This document shows, one piece after another, positions 1 through 10,621 of a DNA stretch of 64,000 bases. The translations under genes and the position numbers were made by a program. Numbering within the stretch: position 1 is the first letter of the stretch; each line of letters starts with the position of its first letter. The notes under the pieces are model-generated. The model saw only the letters and a list, made by a program, of their open reading frames with translations, had not been told where the DNA came from and ran no database searches. The DNA is from Neodiprion pinetum (taxonomy: Eukaryota; Arthropoda; Insecta; Hymenoptera; Diprionidae). The stretch is taken from NCBI RefSeq assembly GCF_021155775.2, contig NC_060234.1:14125871-14189870 (forward strand), given 5' to 3'.

Positions 1-689
1 GTTTTGTTTCCTAATTTTTCATTAGTAGCATGATTTACACTGTAATATTAACTGTTGTTCTTTTTCTCTTTTTATTCTTGGATATCTGGTGAACCCCTCT
101 TTGTTAACGGAACATTGATTGTTGTACAATGGAGCTGCAAAAACTTTGTCAACTAATCAATGATGTCGGCGAGGGTTTTTGTGAGTATTGTGTCGGGTAC
201 GTTTTCTGTTAATTGCTACTCTTTGTCCTCCTAAGCTTCGTGTTTAAGATGAATAATTTCTTTATTCCTTGTTACTCATTTCTTTTATTTATTTCATGTT
301 CATCGGCACTAATTACTGACTTCTGGAGCACTGCACCGTAACGAATCTACTCTGGAAATACCTTCTACTGGGTCTCAACCATTCATTTATTTTTAATTTT
401 ATGTAAATAAAGAATCTGTTCACAATAAACATTGTTTTTACTTACCTACCTCTGTTTGTCCAGACTCCCACTTGTTAATGACATTCCACGTTGAATTTCA
501 GATTCCTTCTTTCAATAAATAACACCCAATTTCTGTATCATTTGATATTTGCTTTTCCGTTAAATTCTTTATTGCGTCGGTTGAATATCTTCCGAAATCA
601 ACCACGGTATTGCTGAACGATACTATTCTTCTTAGACAATTTACGCTACGTAAAAATAAACAGCAGCATAACCTCAATCCACGGCTTTA
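1..689. other. no recognisable feature
   Basis: AT-rich sequence without a convincing reading frame, repeat or RNA gene. Short open frames here have no recognisable motif. Confidence 0.5.
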
Positions 690-880
690 CGCGCGAGAGA
701 ATTACAGCTTTTGTTTCATTTTGTGTACGTTGGCGCCTTGCTCAGCAGTTGAAAACATCACCGCGGCGCGATTTCACCGACCAATGAGATTAAATTATTT
801 GGCGCATGCGCGTTATATGTATAGTTTCAAGAGATTGTCCTGGTATATTAAATTTTCTATGAAAACGAACTGCTCACTTT
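690..880. promoter_or_regulatory. possible GC-rich promoter with NRF1-type palindrome
   Basis: Within an AT-rich background this stretch holds GCGCATGCGC at 802-811, a perfect match to the palindromic NRF1/Erect-wing consensus, 20 bases after a CCAAT box at 781-785, plus a GC-rich patch at 750-775. Such combinations mark housekeeping promoters in animals. No transcript or downstream coding exon could be identified, so this is only a motif-based suggestion. Confidence 0.3.
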
Positions 881-1020
881 GACGTAGCGCTGACTGTGCA
901 GAACTCCCAAATAAACCTGAAAACATGCGCTATTTTATTGAAACAACCAATATACAGTGAATATTTCCACACTTGTAGAAGCAAATATGATATCTTATGT
1001 ATAAATGGTTGCGTTGATGA

Positions 1021-1228
1021 TGAAGCTGTTGATGATGGATAAGACGCAATATTGTGTCATGCTGCGATAAGTTACTATTGAAGTGATATTCCACTCTAGA
1101 ACCTTTAAAAATTCGGATTTATTATTTTCATTTTCTTTCAGCTTGAGTCTAGTATAGACTATCATTTCAAGAGCAATTTATCGCAGCATAATACAATATT
1201 GAGTCTAATTCGTTATCAGCAGCTTCTT
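1021..1228. repeat. imperfect inverted repeat (foldback)
   Basis: Arms of about 70 bases at 1021-1092 and 1160-1228 are imperfect reverse complements; for example CAATATTGTGTCATGCTGCG in the left arm pairs with the segment around 1181-1200. The loop is about 65 bases. It could be a small foldback MITE or a hairpin transcript. No clear flanking duplication was found. Confidence 0.5.
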
Positions 1229-1342
1229 TGTCTGGGAACACTGTCTTTGTTCCCGATATTGTCTTCGTTCCTGATGTTTAATTTTTGAGCCTTTGATGAT
1301 ACAATGAAAAATTGAAAGTACGTTAACAATTTAAAACATTTT

Positions 1343-2200
1343 AAAGGTAGTTCCGTCCAATATTTATTTTCGAGAAAATCCAAAGGTACGTCTTATTTCC
1401 ATCGTGTTTATACGTAATATTGTTACAAAGGGTGAAATCACCCGTCTTACCCCCTTTTAATGATCTAGCAGTCATCAGAGATAAAAGAAGTTTATTAACC
1501 TGTCATGTCTTTAAAAAGAATAAGGTTTTTGCGTTAGTCAACATTATTGTAAAAACAGTCTTGTTTCAGACTTTAAACTAGAAACACGTTCTCTGCTATT
1601 AAATCTCTTCTATCACATTTTATTAGCGCCTTTAATTTGACTCACTAAAAAAAAGCTCGCGAATCCATATTCATTTTGCAACGTCTTAAAACGTTACAAC
1701 ATATATTTTTTTAGATCTTAGACTTGAATTTGACCATTTTTCGCGTACACGCAAAGTATACGGAGTTCAGAGGTAGTTACTCCGTCCAATATTTTTTTTT
1801 GATAAAATCCAAAAAATGTCGTATTTCCATCGTGTTCATACGCATTGTATATTTTTCCAGAATCTTAGACATGAGTTTCACAATTTTCTCGTGTAAACGC
1901 AAGATAAACAGCGTTTAAGGGTAGTAACCCATTCAATATTTTTTTCTCGAGAAAATCCAATTATATATCATATTACCTCCGTGTCCGTATGAATTGTACA
2001 TTTTTTCAGATTTTTAGACCCGAATTTTGAATTTGACGATTTTGTGCATACGCGCAAGATAAACAACGATCGCGGGTAGTTACCCCAGCCAATATTTTTT
2101 TCGGAATAATCCGAAAACACGTAAATTTTCTTTCGTATTCACGCGCAATATATATTTTTTTAGATTTTTAGACTTGAATTTGACAATTTTTTACATGAAT
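1343..2200 (+). repeat. diverged ~150-bp tandem repeat array
   Basis: Units read roughly as: TTAGACTTGAATTTGAC, a CGC-AAGATAAAC segment, a GGTAGTTAC-CC-CCAATATTTTTTT segment, AAAATCC, a TTTCCATCGTGTTCATACG segment, then a T-rich stretch ending in AGA. Unit starts are visible near 1716, 1866, 2016 and 2168, so the period is about 150 bases. A further half unit at 1343-1420 is separated from the rest by an inserted LTR. Units are clearly diverged from each other. Confidence 0.7.
1421..1701 (+). mobile_element. solo LTR related to the 20.3-26.5 kb Gypsy element
   Basis: The stretch begins TGTTACAAAGGGTGAAATCACC and continues with blocks matching, in reverse complement, the Gypsy LTRs at 20310 and 26333: the TTTTAATGATCTAGCAGTCATC block, the AGAATAAGG block and the AACATTATTGTAAAAACAGTC block. 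It ends with GTTACAACA. The right half is more diverged. ATAT lies immediately before it, and the ~150-bp repeat unit resumes with TATAT after it. No internal retrotransposon sequence remains, so this is a solo LTR left by recombination. Confidence 0.6.
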
Positions 2201-2439
2201 GTGATTATACTTAGGGCTGGCTCACCCCCTTGATTTTTTTTTTTTTTTTTTTAGACAAATACATTTCTAATTTCGCTTCATGAGAAAACTTTTTCAGTTG
2301 GATTGGTTAAAAACTATTATGTTCCTACGGGTGAAACTGCCAAATTGCCCCTTGATACGCCTCACTTTGAAGGGTGGTTTCCTTAAAGTGTTTGATGGCC
2401 GGTAAAAAAAATACGTGTCACTTAGTTTTTAGTCTACCG

Positions 2440-3320
2440 TAACATGTTACGAAAGAAATCAAATCGCAGAGTTCGCGCTAGGATGCCTTCCTTGTAAGTC
2501 TTGAGGTTAGGCTGCCGCGATAATTTGCGTTCTACTGCGTAAAGGCGTTTTATTACGATTTCTTTTGAATCTCCTAAGTGAGAGACCTCGTTTCGAAGTG
2601 GAAGCTCTGCAACAAATTTTTCGTGTTCATCGCGGTTGTAGTTCTAGTTGATGTATTTTTCTTAAGCTCCTTCTTCTTGTGTCAAATGAGCCTTCTCGAT
2701 ATATTCGTCCAGTTCCCAGAAACGGTCCAGGTGATCTCTTAGTATGATGTCGGTAGCGAACCCACAGAACTGCTGCGTTTTTGCTTTTGGTTTGTTGTCG
2801 GACAGCAACTTCTCCGGTAATTACCTAACCCAGTCGCGTCTTCTGCCTCACGGGTTGCTCTTTATCCAGTCTTATTTTCTCTAGACTTGGTAGCTCCGAG
2901 AAATGCGATGCTCCAATAAGGAGATCAATCTTGCCTGGGCGATTGAATGTTGGATCGGCCATAGTCAAGTTGTCTGCTATATGCAACTGTTGAGCGTCAA
3001 TCCACGTTGTGGGATGCTGGGTTACAATCTCGTCGATGACGAGAAGCGCCATCGTGCTCTTATAATTGTTCTGCCATGATCGTGTCGTCAGCTGCCGTCA
3101 TTCATTTACGGTCCAGTACGTATTATCAATTCCGCCAAGCGGCATTTTGAATCGCTCCCGAGGTAAGGTTAGACGATTACTGAATTCCTTGGTCACTAAG
3201 TTTGACGGGATCCTGAGTCGAACAGTGCTCGACATTCGTGGGTTTTCCTGTATTTATCCTTCACTAAAACCAAGGCTGTTGACAGAAAGACCTGTGATCT
3301 GGTCTTTCCTACCGCTCCAG
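2440..3320 (-). pseudogene. BEL/Pao retrotransposon pol remnant (protease to RT start)
   Basis: Reading the minus strand, a segment near 3300-3200 reads VFLSTALVLVKDK then CRALFDSGS, the aspartic protease active-site region typical of BEL/Pao Pol. After a frame change, 3052-2825 contains ADPTFNRPGKIDLLIGASHF, the conserved C-terminal protease block. Downstream (2760-2440) the frame carries DHLDRFWELDEYIEK and LTQEE, the linker that precedes the reverse transcriptase. Several stops and frame changes separate the pieces, so it is dead. No LTRs were found around it. The family assignment rests on remembered motif order and is fairly secure. Confidence 0.7.
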
Positions 3321-3739
3321 TGAATGGCGCCTTGGGATGCGTTGGGTTCGTCTGACGCCGCAACAGCCTGAATGTTACGAAAAATTTTTGAAACTTTTTT
3401 TTTCGAAAAGTACGATTCAAGACAAATTCAAAAATTTGATCGTTTTTGTTGATACGACTTTTCAATTTGGAGATATCGTCGATCAAATATTCGTGGATTT
3501 CGAATATCGTAAAATCGGGCTTGAAAGAACTCGGAAATGGCTGCTCAAAAAATTGTAAAATAAATCAGGGACACTACTTTTACATAGTAAAACAAAATTC
3601 CATAAGGAAAATAAAATCGAATGTATTGAGGTCTGAAGGCGGCTGACTTGACGTGGAATGCCCCATATATAGAAGTGTTGTGCATATTCACGTTTGACTC
3701 TTGGAATAATTCTTCATCAAGCTTAGACATTTTTTTATC

Positions 3740-4142
3740 AGTACGATATTAGACGGATCGAAGTTTTAAATGTGATTAGTATGTATTGGAAGATTAATAT
3801 ATTCAACAATTATTTATTTATTAATGATCGATTTTCTGCAGTTACATATGTATTTATTCGTTATCGATCTTTCGAAAAATAGTATATTTGATAATGACCA
3901 TTTACGCTTATTCGTTTGTTACGACCGGAGTGTCGCTACACGTCTCCCTCATCTCATCACTCTCCCACGAACCTTGTAGTAACCTTATAGTCTCATTTCT
4001 GTCCTCCTATTTGCATTCTGGATCACGCCACTCGCTTTTTATCGACTCTGCTAATTCTGTTGCACACCATTTTGAATTTTCGCACCTTTCGTCTACTCCT
4101 GCTCTTTACCTCGGTATAATTCCTATTTCAACGTTCTCATAA
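3740..4142. repeat. interspersed repeat copies (two families)
   Basis: Bases 3740-3880 resemble 34980-35090: both have ACGATATTA, then GAAGTTTTAAAT, then ACAATTATT-ATT and end with ATATGTATTTATTCGT-like sequence. Bases 3905-4140 resemble the reverse complement of 45290-45555, sharing CATC-ACTCTCCCACGAACC-like and GTCCTCCTAT blocks. These are non-coding dispersed repeats. Confidence 0.5.
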
Positions 4143-4561
4143 TCAACTTGAGCTTCCAAGTTCAAATTCACTTCTAATGTAAATCATCATTTCATCTATT
4201 CCAAATCCAATTCACCCAGTTACGCAATTACATATTTCTTAGAATCAGTACCAAAGAAGCCTTTACGCAACTAAAAGATACATTTCTTCATCTCATCATC
4301 ACTCCTCCCGTCATTTCCGGACTGAGAACAGTGACGAAACCGAACCCGCATTACCCAAATAACAAATTGAGTGGGTATAGAGGTGATTCGATAACCGCTC
4401 GCCGAATCAAACCCTCCCTAACCCGCAACAAAGACATGAAAAAAAAGGTTTTCAATTTTGTTTTCACATAAATCAGCACGTGAAAAAAGTTCATCGGAAA
4501 CGACGCAAAATTTCGCTGAATTGAAAAAAAAGTTTCCAGAGAGGAAAAAAAGTTTTCGAGT

Positions 4562-4700
4562 TGTTACGTCCGTGGACGTCGTTTATTCCCGAGTGGTAAG
4601 GAATAAACGGGTTCGACTTCGCTTTTACGTCCGGGGACAACCAGAAGTTGGGATAAGTGTTGAATAACCGTTTGGATGTTTCAGATATCAACTATATGTT
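4562..4700 (+). repeat. fragment of a dispersed element starting GTTACGTCCGTG
   Basis: It begins GTTACGTCCGTGGACG and continues with GGTTCGACTTCGCTTTTACG and CAACCAGAAGTTGGGA. It matches the start of the element at 45116 on the plus strand (same order of blocks). The preceding A-rich stretch (4490-4560, repeated GAAAAAAAGTTT) also recurs near 35100-35215. Confidence 0.5.
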
Positions 4701-4794
4701 TGTTTGAAGAATTTGTGGAATAGTTTAAACGGAGTGTATAGTTCTCAATATCAGAGAGATGCAAAGTTCGAATATTTTAGGTGAATTGAAAACT

Positions 4795-4886
4795 TACGAC
4801 GGAAAGGAATCGAATCTGGTATCTAGAGATGCTTTGCCAGAGACTTACTCCACTAGACCACCTGGCCGTCCTGACTACAATGTCAA
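4795..4886 (-). ncRNA. tRNA-derived SINE-like sequence
   Basis: The minus strand reads TGGTCTAGTGG (RNA polymerase III A box, 4860-4850) and, about 33 bases further on, AGATTCGATTCC (B box, 4817-4806). The order and spacing are those of a tRNA gene head. It does not fold into a full tRNA with a matching acceptor stem that I can see, so a tRNA-derived SINE head or decayed tRNA copy is more likely than a functional tRNA. Confidence 0.45.
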
Positions 4887-5215
4887 TAATTTCTCTCATC
4901 ACCTGTATTCGAATTTATTTTGGTTTCGTGTGCCGTGTATTTGTATAAGTTGCAGATTTCGTCGCAAGAGGCACATTAGAGACTTGTGCACTCGTATGTG
5001 GCTTGCTTACGAGTGTAACTCATTGTCAGTACACTACGTTATTTAGCTAATTAGAATGGACCCAGCCGCCCATGAGAACGATATGAAGGAATCATATCTG
5101 TTGTTTTAGCGACTTCGCAAAGTTTAAGTATTCCGCTATGGAACAGAGGCTGGTTTAGTATGCATATGTGGATGTTTTGAGTTAGGATGCACTTTGAAAT
5201 ACTGAGTTCCGATAA

Positions 5216-6260
5216 TTAGAAGTACGATGTGCATTTTAGGGCTATCGCTACGTAAGCGCTTGCAGGTTGTACGAATGTAAATTTGTTATCTGTCGTGTCG
5301 TATTTTTGTTTTGCAGGTATTGGAAGTAGGCGTTGAAGATTGAAAGCGTCGTCATTTAATAAAGTGATAGTTATGACGTAAATCAGTCGTGGTTCGATGT
5401 AATCAATGTCCAAGCTCGATATTTTCATCAATTCCTCAGCGTAGGTGGCATCCATAGGTATCGATAATTCTCTTTGATATGATCTATATTGGGGACAGGA
5501 CCTTCGGGTAAACGATACCATTTTGTGTAAACAAGACGGCGTCAACCAGGTTATTTAGATCAATTTCGAACTCGTTCATGTATACGTCTAGCTCGACTAA
5601 GCGGTTGATGATTGCGAATTTGTTACTTTATACTTGAGCTTTATAAGTAATTCCCTGGTTCGTAAGTATCATGAGTACATTGTCTTATCGTCTTAGTCAC
5701 GACCATCCTGTAATAATGTTGTCGAGTTTATTTTTATAGATACCGAGAGTTAACTGTACGACGTGTGTTTGTTAAGTAGTGTAGCTAAGTGTTTTATGTC
5801 ATTATAAAAGTTGTCAATTCAATCGGTTAGGTATTGTCCATCTTCTGCGTCTAGCGTACCGAAAAGTGATTTTGTAATCGCGCCTATGAAGTTTACGGCA
5901 CCTCATTTGTTGCATATGTCACAACCTTAGCTAATTCCGCATGGAATTTGCTGTTGAAGCGATGGCCTATCAATTCTTCTACTTGAGTCTGGTATATCCT
6001 GGACGAATTTGATCTCTGGGTCAATATGCGTATATGGTCACCTGTGTTACAATGATTCTGTGTTGCGGTACATTCATTACGAATTGAGTCTAAATATTCG
6101 GAGATGCGATCGAGTTCCCGGAACATGTTACTGAGGTCGATAAAGCTCATCATTCTCCATTCCTTGTTAAAGGTTCGAAGGTTTCTTAGTTGTTCGAAAT
6201 AAATAACCAGATTTGGCTCGATTCGCTTCATGGAGTATGGTACCGAGTTATCAGTGCCAT
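5216..6260 (-). pseudogene. env: retroelement envelope remnant (baculovirus F-like Env of Gypsy/errantivirus type)
   Basis: The minus strand from about 6231 to 5893 is open and rich in heptad-like Leu/Ile spacing. It runs on into FIGAITKSLFGTLD near 5880-5840, the conserved block behind the fusion peptide in baculovirus F and insect errantivirus Env proteins. A further open stretch lies at 5545-5216. Many stops lie between 5840 and 5560. It sits just downstream, in sense, of an integrase tail (6640-6460), the normal gag-pol-env order. Env of this family mediates membrane fusion; this copy is broken and could not be expressed as a full protein. Confidence 0.6.
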
Positions 6261-6459
6261 TAGCAATTATGAAGGACCTGTAATAATACGTTATGAAAAT
6301 AAGGTCTGATTAGGGTCCAGTTATCCAATCAACTGTGGAGCTATCGGTTACGTCATTATCGACGTTTGGTTGTTCATGATGTAGTGGTGTCATAACATAA
6401 TATTTTGGGAGGAGCATGTGCACAGCGGGGCAGAAACGAGAGTAGGGCTTGATTTATAG

Positions 6460-6645
6460 CAACGTCATTGTGCTATATTAAGTTTATTCACGTGCACTAC
6501 TTTTGACTTGTTACGCGGAAGAAATGTTTCGGCATTGATGTTGTTTATGATACGTTCTATCTAGTACGACCCTTTGTAATTGTATAGGAGTTCCGTTGTG
6601 GTCTCATTGCGTCGGTAAACTTGTTGACCGGGGACGAAGGCACGA
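6460..6645 (-). pseudogene. Gypsy integrase C-terminal remnant
   Basis: On the minus strand the frame reads RAFVPGQQVYRRNE near 6650-6605, then a KGSY block, and ends with KSKVVHVNKLN near 6490. This is the pattern of the integrase C-terminal (GPY/F-like) domain and the His-Val-Asn tail of insect Gypsy/errantivirus Pol. One in-frame stop follows the KGSY block. The rest of pol is missing: upstream the sequence switches to a proline-rich frame, so an internal deletion has joined the 5' gene to the end of pol. Confidence 0.55.
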
Positions 6646-8250
6646 GGGTGGGAATTCCTGTCAGAGCACGTGTCAGATTTGTGTTTTGCTGCTGCAGGGT
6701 TTGTTGTAGCTCTTTTGCGGAGCTGTCATAGGAAACTACCGACGAAGGTGACGGAGGGGGACAAAAGGAGTGACTGGAAGGTGAGAAGGATGAATTGTAC
6801 GAGCGTGTCTGGGCAGGGAAAGGGGGTGGCGGAGGGAGGCTAGAAGCGTGTAAGGTGCGCTTATGGTGCTGGAGAGGATCTGGGGGGCTTAATGTGTCGC
6901 GAACAGGTGAAGAGGAGAATATAGGTAAAGGTTGAGATCACTGCAGTTCAACGGGCGAAGGAGTGACTGAAACACCGACCTGCACAGCTGTTGGATCGAC
7001 TTGATTCCGAATGGTGCCAGATGGACTGTTGTTTTTACAGATTGTAATGTTAACTTCAGAGTTTTTGAACATATAGCGGATCATGCGGCTGACGGATCTC
7101 CAATCTAATTTTTCCAGTCCGTAGCCTAGTCTTGGAATTGATATGGATTTTATCTTGTTATCAAGAAAAACTATTCTTTAGATTGGACAAGGTTTGGGAG
7201 AGGTCATCTAGAGTGGGTTTCTCGTAATACTTTACTTCAGTTACCAAGTTGTATACGTACCCATCACCGTGTGGGATCGAAATGACGTTGGTAACTGCCA
7301 TGGAAAATTCGTTTAGTTGGGATCGGACTCAGACTTTTCGTTGCACTAATTTTAAGGCAACACCTTGCGATAATTTGTAATCGGCTGATATGCAGTGCGC
7401 TCAGTTGTCGTTCTGGTTGAATAAGTCTGCATTTGTTTCTTTGATATTGACGTTGCGTCTTAATGGCTGGTACCGTTCGTCTAGCAAGAAGTCGGCGTAT
7501 GTTGGTGTATTATAGTATTTTGAGTTAGAACACCTGGACAGTCATTCGTCTGAGTCTGCATCATAGCCTTCTAAGTCAGAGTCAGGTGTCGTCAAGTCAT
7601 GGGAATTGTCAGATATGTCAGCCTGGTGTGCTAAGTTCGGTCTTTTATACGGTTCCGAGTTACTGGAGGTGTAAATTTCTCGACTACGTTTCACTGCGTG
7701 ATCGCGGGATCTGTGACGATCGAGGAGTGACAACATTAGTGCATTCTCGTCAGAAAATTTACCGCCGGAAGAATCTGAAGATTCTGCAACAGAGTAGGTT
7801 GTAGGTTGCTCCGTTTCTTACGAGGAGTCGGGTTGCCTGATTCGTCGGTATTTGGTAGAGTCGTCGAGGGTATTGCTGTACTACTTTCTGTCTTTCGAAA
7901 GTCTTGTAGGAAAGTCTTGACTTGGAGTTGGTCTAGTTTCGTGTTGAATTGCGTGGGATCGGTGTGGTCAAGCGTTGGTACTTGAAAAATTTGCTGAGAT
8001 GTGTTGTGAAAGGATTTACAGTTACTTGATGTAAGGTGTGCAACTACGTCTAAGTCAGCAAGATCGTAGTCGCGTATGTGTAATATACGTCAGCTGATCT
8101 AGTAGTGTCAGAGGCACAGTTGTGAAGGAAATGTTCGAATGTTAGGGGTTTTATTTCGCGACAGGCGCTTAAGGTGCTTTTAAAGAAGCGCTGTATATCA
8201 CGAAAACGTAGAGAGCCAAAACTCTTCCACCGCTGGAGCAATCGCAACGA
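6640..8250 (-). pseudogene. macro-domain (ADP-ribose-binding) protein of a Gypsy-like element, decayed
   Basis: Minus-strand segments read AHCISADYKLSQGVALKL (about 7410-7355), then SMAVTNVISIPHGDGYVYNL and KPTLDDLSQTLSNLKNS (to about 7165), then after a frame change SIPRLGYGLEKLDW (near 7140-7100). These are the successive blocks of a macro domain: the early SADY/GVAL block, VTNVI, YNLVT, and the S-P-GxGL-W strand. The fold binds or hydrolyses ADP-ribose. Upstream, 7736-7542 encodes an acidic, Ser/Arg-rich segment ending in one in-frame stop. Downstream, 7000-6650 is proline/serine-rich. Stops and frame changes show it is dead. It lies directly before integrase and Env remnants in the same sense, so it was probably part of that retroelement. 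Confidence 0.55.
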
Positions 8251-10165
8251 AACTTGGGCAACTGATGCCTCATTTTGGCAAAAAGTGAAGCGAATTTTTA
8301 TTTTTACAAAATTTTGAAAAACAAACTACAGATCGATTACCACTCACAGCTATTGAGATAATTTTCACAGTTGCACTAAATGGATCGAACTATCTGGTAT
8401 GATGCCACTCGACGCTGATAAATCACATACTTTGAGTCCAGTCCCATAAGATTTGGAAGTAAAATGACCAATTGGCACCTGCTTTGGTTTTCGATCACAA
8501 AGGACACCGACATCTCGTTTTCGGTGACATTAATTATTGACCTTACACACATGTCGGTAATTTTTCACTTTTCAATTTTTCGACGTTACCCAATAAGAAC
8601 AGGTTCGTCGATGAAACGTAAAACATACCTTTTAGTGCTATAAAATTGGTATAGGTATAGAAAAAAACAAACGTTTTTCATATACCACTTTCACATCTAC
8701 GTTTAAAATACCAACATATAGTATGTTAATTTCAGGTTTTTTTTATATAACCAGGGTTACCGCGCGCGCAAGCGCACGCTTTTCTTTAATTGTCTTATAC
8801 CTTTTTTAATAACAATATTACTGTTAGATCAATGAAATTTCATCAATTTTTTTGTTGATAAAATTCGCTGTGGGTGATATGGTAACCATGTGGCAAAAAG
8901 AATTTATAATTTCCAAAATGACGTGCGACATATGAAAAAAAAAAAAACTAAAATACTTACGTTGTATTATCACCCGCCGTTAACGCATCGAGTTCCTCGC
9001 TCGACGTAAAATCGCTCTTACTAAATTTCTCCATCAGTTATTCACTCTTGTCGCTAAATAAATTTATTAGACACGATCGCGTCGCTAAATAAATGTATGT
9101 GACACGATCACGATCGGATGAGCTGCAATTGTTTTTTTTTCTACGATCACATAAACAAACTCCAAACACGACATCGACAGCCAATCAAAATACGTCTATA
9201 GCAGCTTCAGAAACGCCTCTAAAATTTGTTTAAGTTGAACTTCAAAGCAAGTCAGGTATGGATGGAAAAAAAACTCAATCATTCGTATTTCAAATTAAAA
9301 TTTCATAAATTAAAAAATAAGGGCTATATACTTTTTAGTAAGGAATCGTGTTTCTGTCTTGTTACTGATAATATAATAGTATCTTAACGAAAAGTATATG
9401 TGTATTGATGAATTTTCACTGGCTTAGACTTTCATAACGCTTTATACGTATATATATTTCTAATTCAATCCAATTTCACTATATAAAAATTATTGCACAG
9501 AGTATGTTTCACCATGCACAGGTATAGGCTTCATCAGTTTCAATTTATAAGACTAATAAGATAGATAACGCACAATAAGTTAAATGAGCTTTTCAAATTA
9601 TGAAAATACAGGGTAGTAAGAATTGTGAGTGACTAGTACATCTGAGTATCACCGAGTACTACACAAGTACTAGTGAGTCTTTGCGAGTATATTTTTTCTT
9701 TTAATAACGTATCTACATTATTCACTGCATGAATTCTTGCATAACTTCTTTCAAAACAGAAATGTTATGAGATAGTTAATAGTATTCGGTTCTCTAGGAG
9801 TTTACTCGATAGTGACTATCAGTCAACACCGAATGGTATAAGATACGAATTTTGTACAAAAACTCAGTATAAAATTGGTATGCGTACAATTAATAAGCGT
9901 TAGATACTATCATGCATAACTTAGTTTCGTTAAACAGATAAATAATTCATCCGTTCAATATACAATTGATACCATAAAAACGTTAATAATACGTTTATTA
10001 ACAGGTCAGAATGTTAAGTTACCATTAATAACCGTACGTATTTCGTATAAAAATACGTACAAGTGGTGGACATTCAACTGATTATTATACGTATTCCGTA
10101 AGATTTCAACGTATATTCTACCATGTGTTGTTTAGATAGCCCCTCGCATTATACCTCTTGCACTT
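8251..10165. other. no gene recognised; short direct duplication at 9052-9117
   Basis: AT-rich sequence with no recognisable coding frame. Two ~33-base copies beginning GTCGCTAAATAAAT and ending GACACGATC lie side by side at about 9052-9117. Nothing else repeated or coding was identified. Confidence 0.5.
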
Positions 10166-10621
10166 GGCATTATTAGAGCCGTCTCTACCCGGCGGTGCAA
10201 GGAGTGCGTGGCACATGGGTGCAGTCTTAGAGAGCGCAAGCCGATCGCCTTATACCTACAAATACCATGCGTAATCACAATCACTTTTAAAAATTACTTA
10301 ACAAATGTTCATTATAACTATAAAAATACAGGCACCAGTACTGTTTATAAAATACACCTCATGCAGCTTTCGGCACATTCGTCTTGCGACTTGCGATGTA
10401 CAAAAGCCAATTCAGGTCTTATTTCTACAAGAATTAAATTTATATTCCAACAAACACACGCGGCAAATTCAGAGAGAGCTTGTGGTTACAAGGCAATCCG
10501 TGCGCGCCCTTTGACAGGCGCTGCCGGCTTTTTGACATATCACCGCCCGCTTGGAGCGAGTATCTAGTCACCAACAAAATACAAATAGAACCACTACCAT
10601 TAAATTCGCGATAGCTGTAGT

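Noticed and set aside
610..882. 90-codon plus-strand frame
   Set aside because: No homology motif, starts with a non-ATG codon, and overlaps the promoter-like GC-rich patch.
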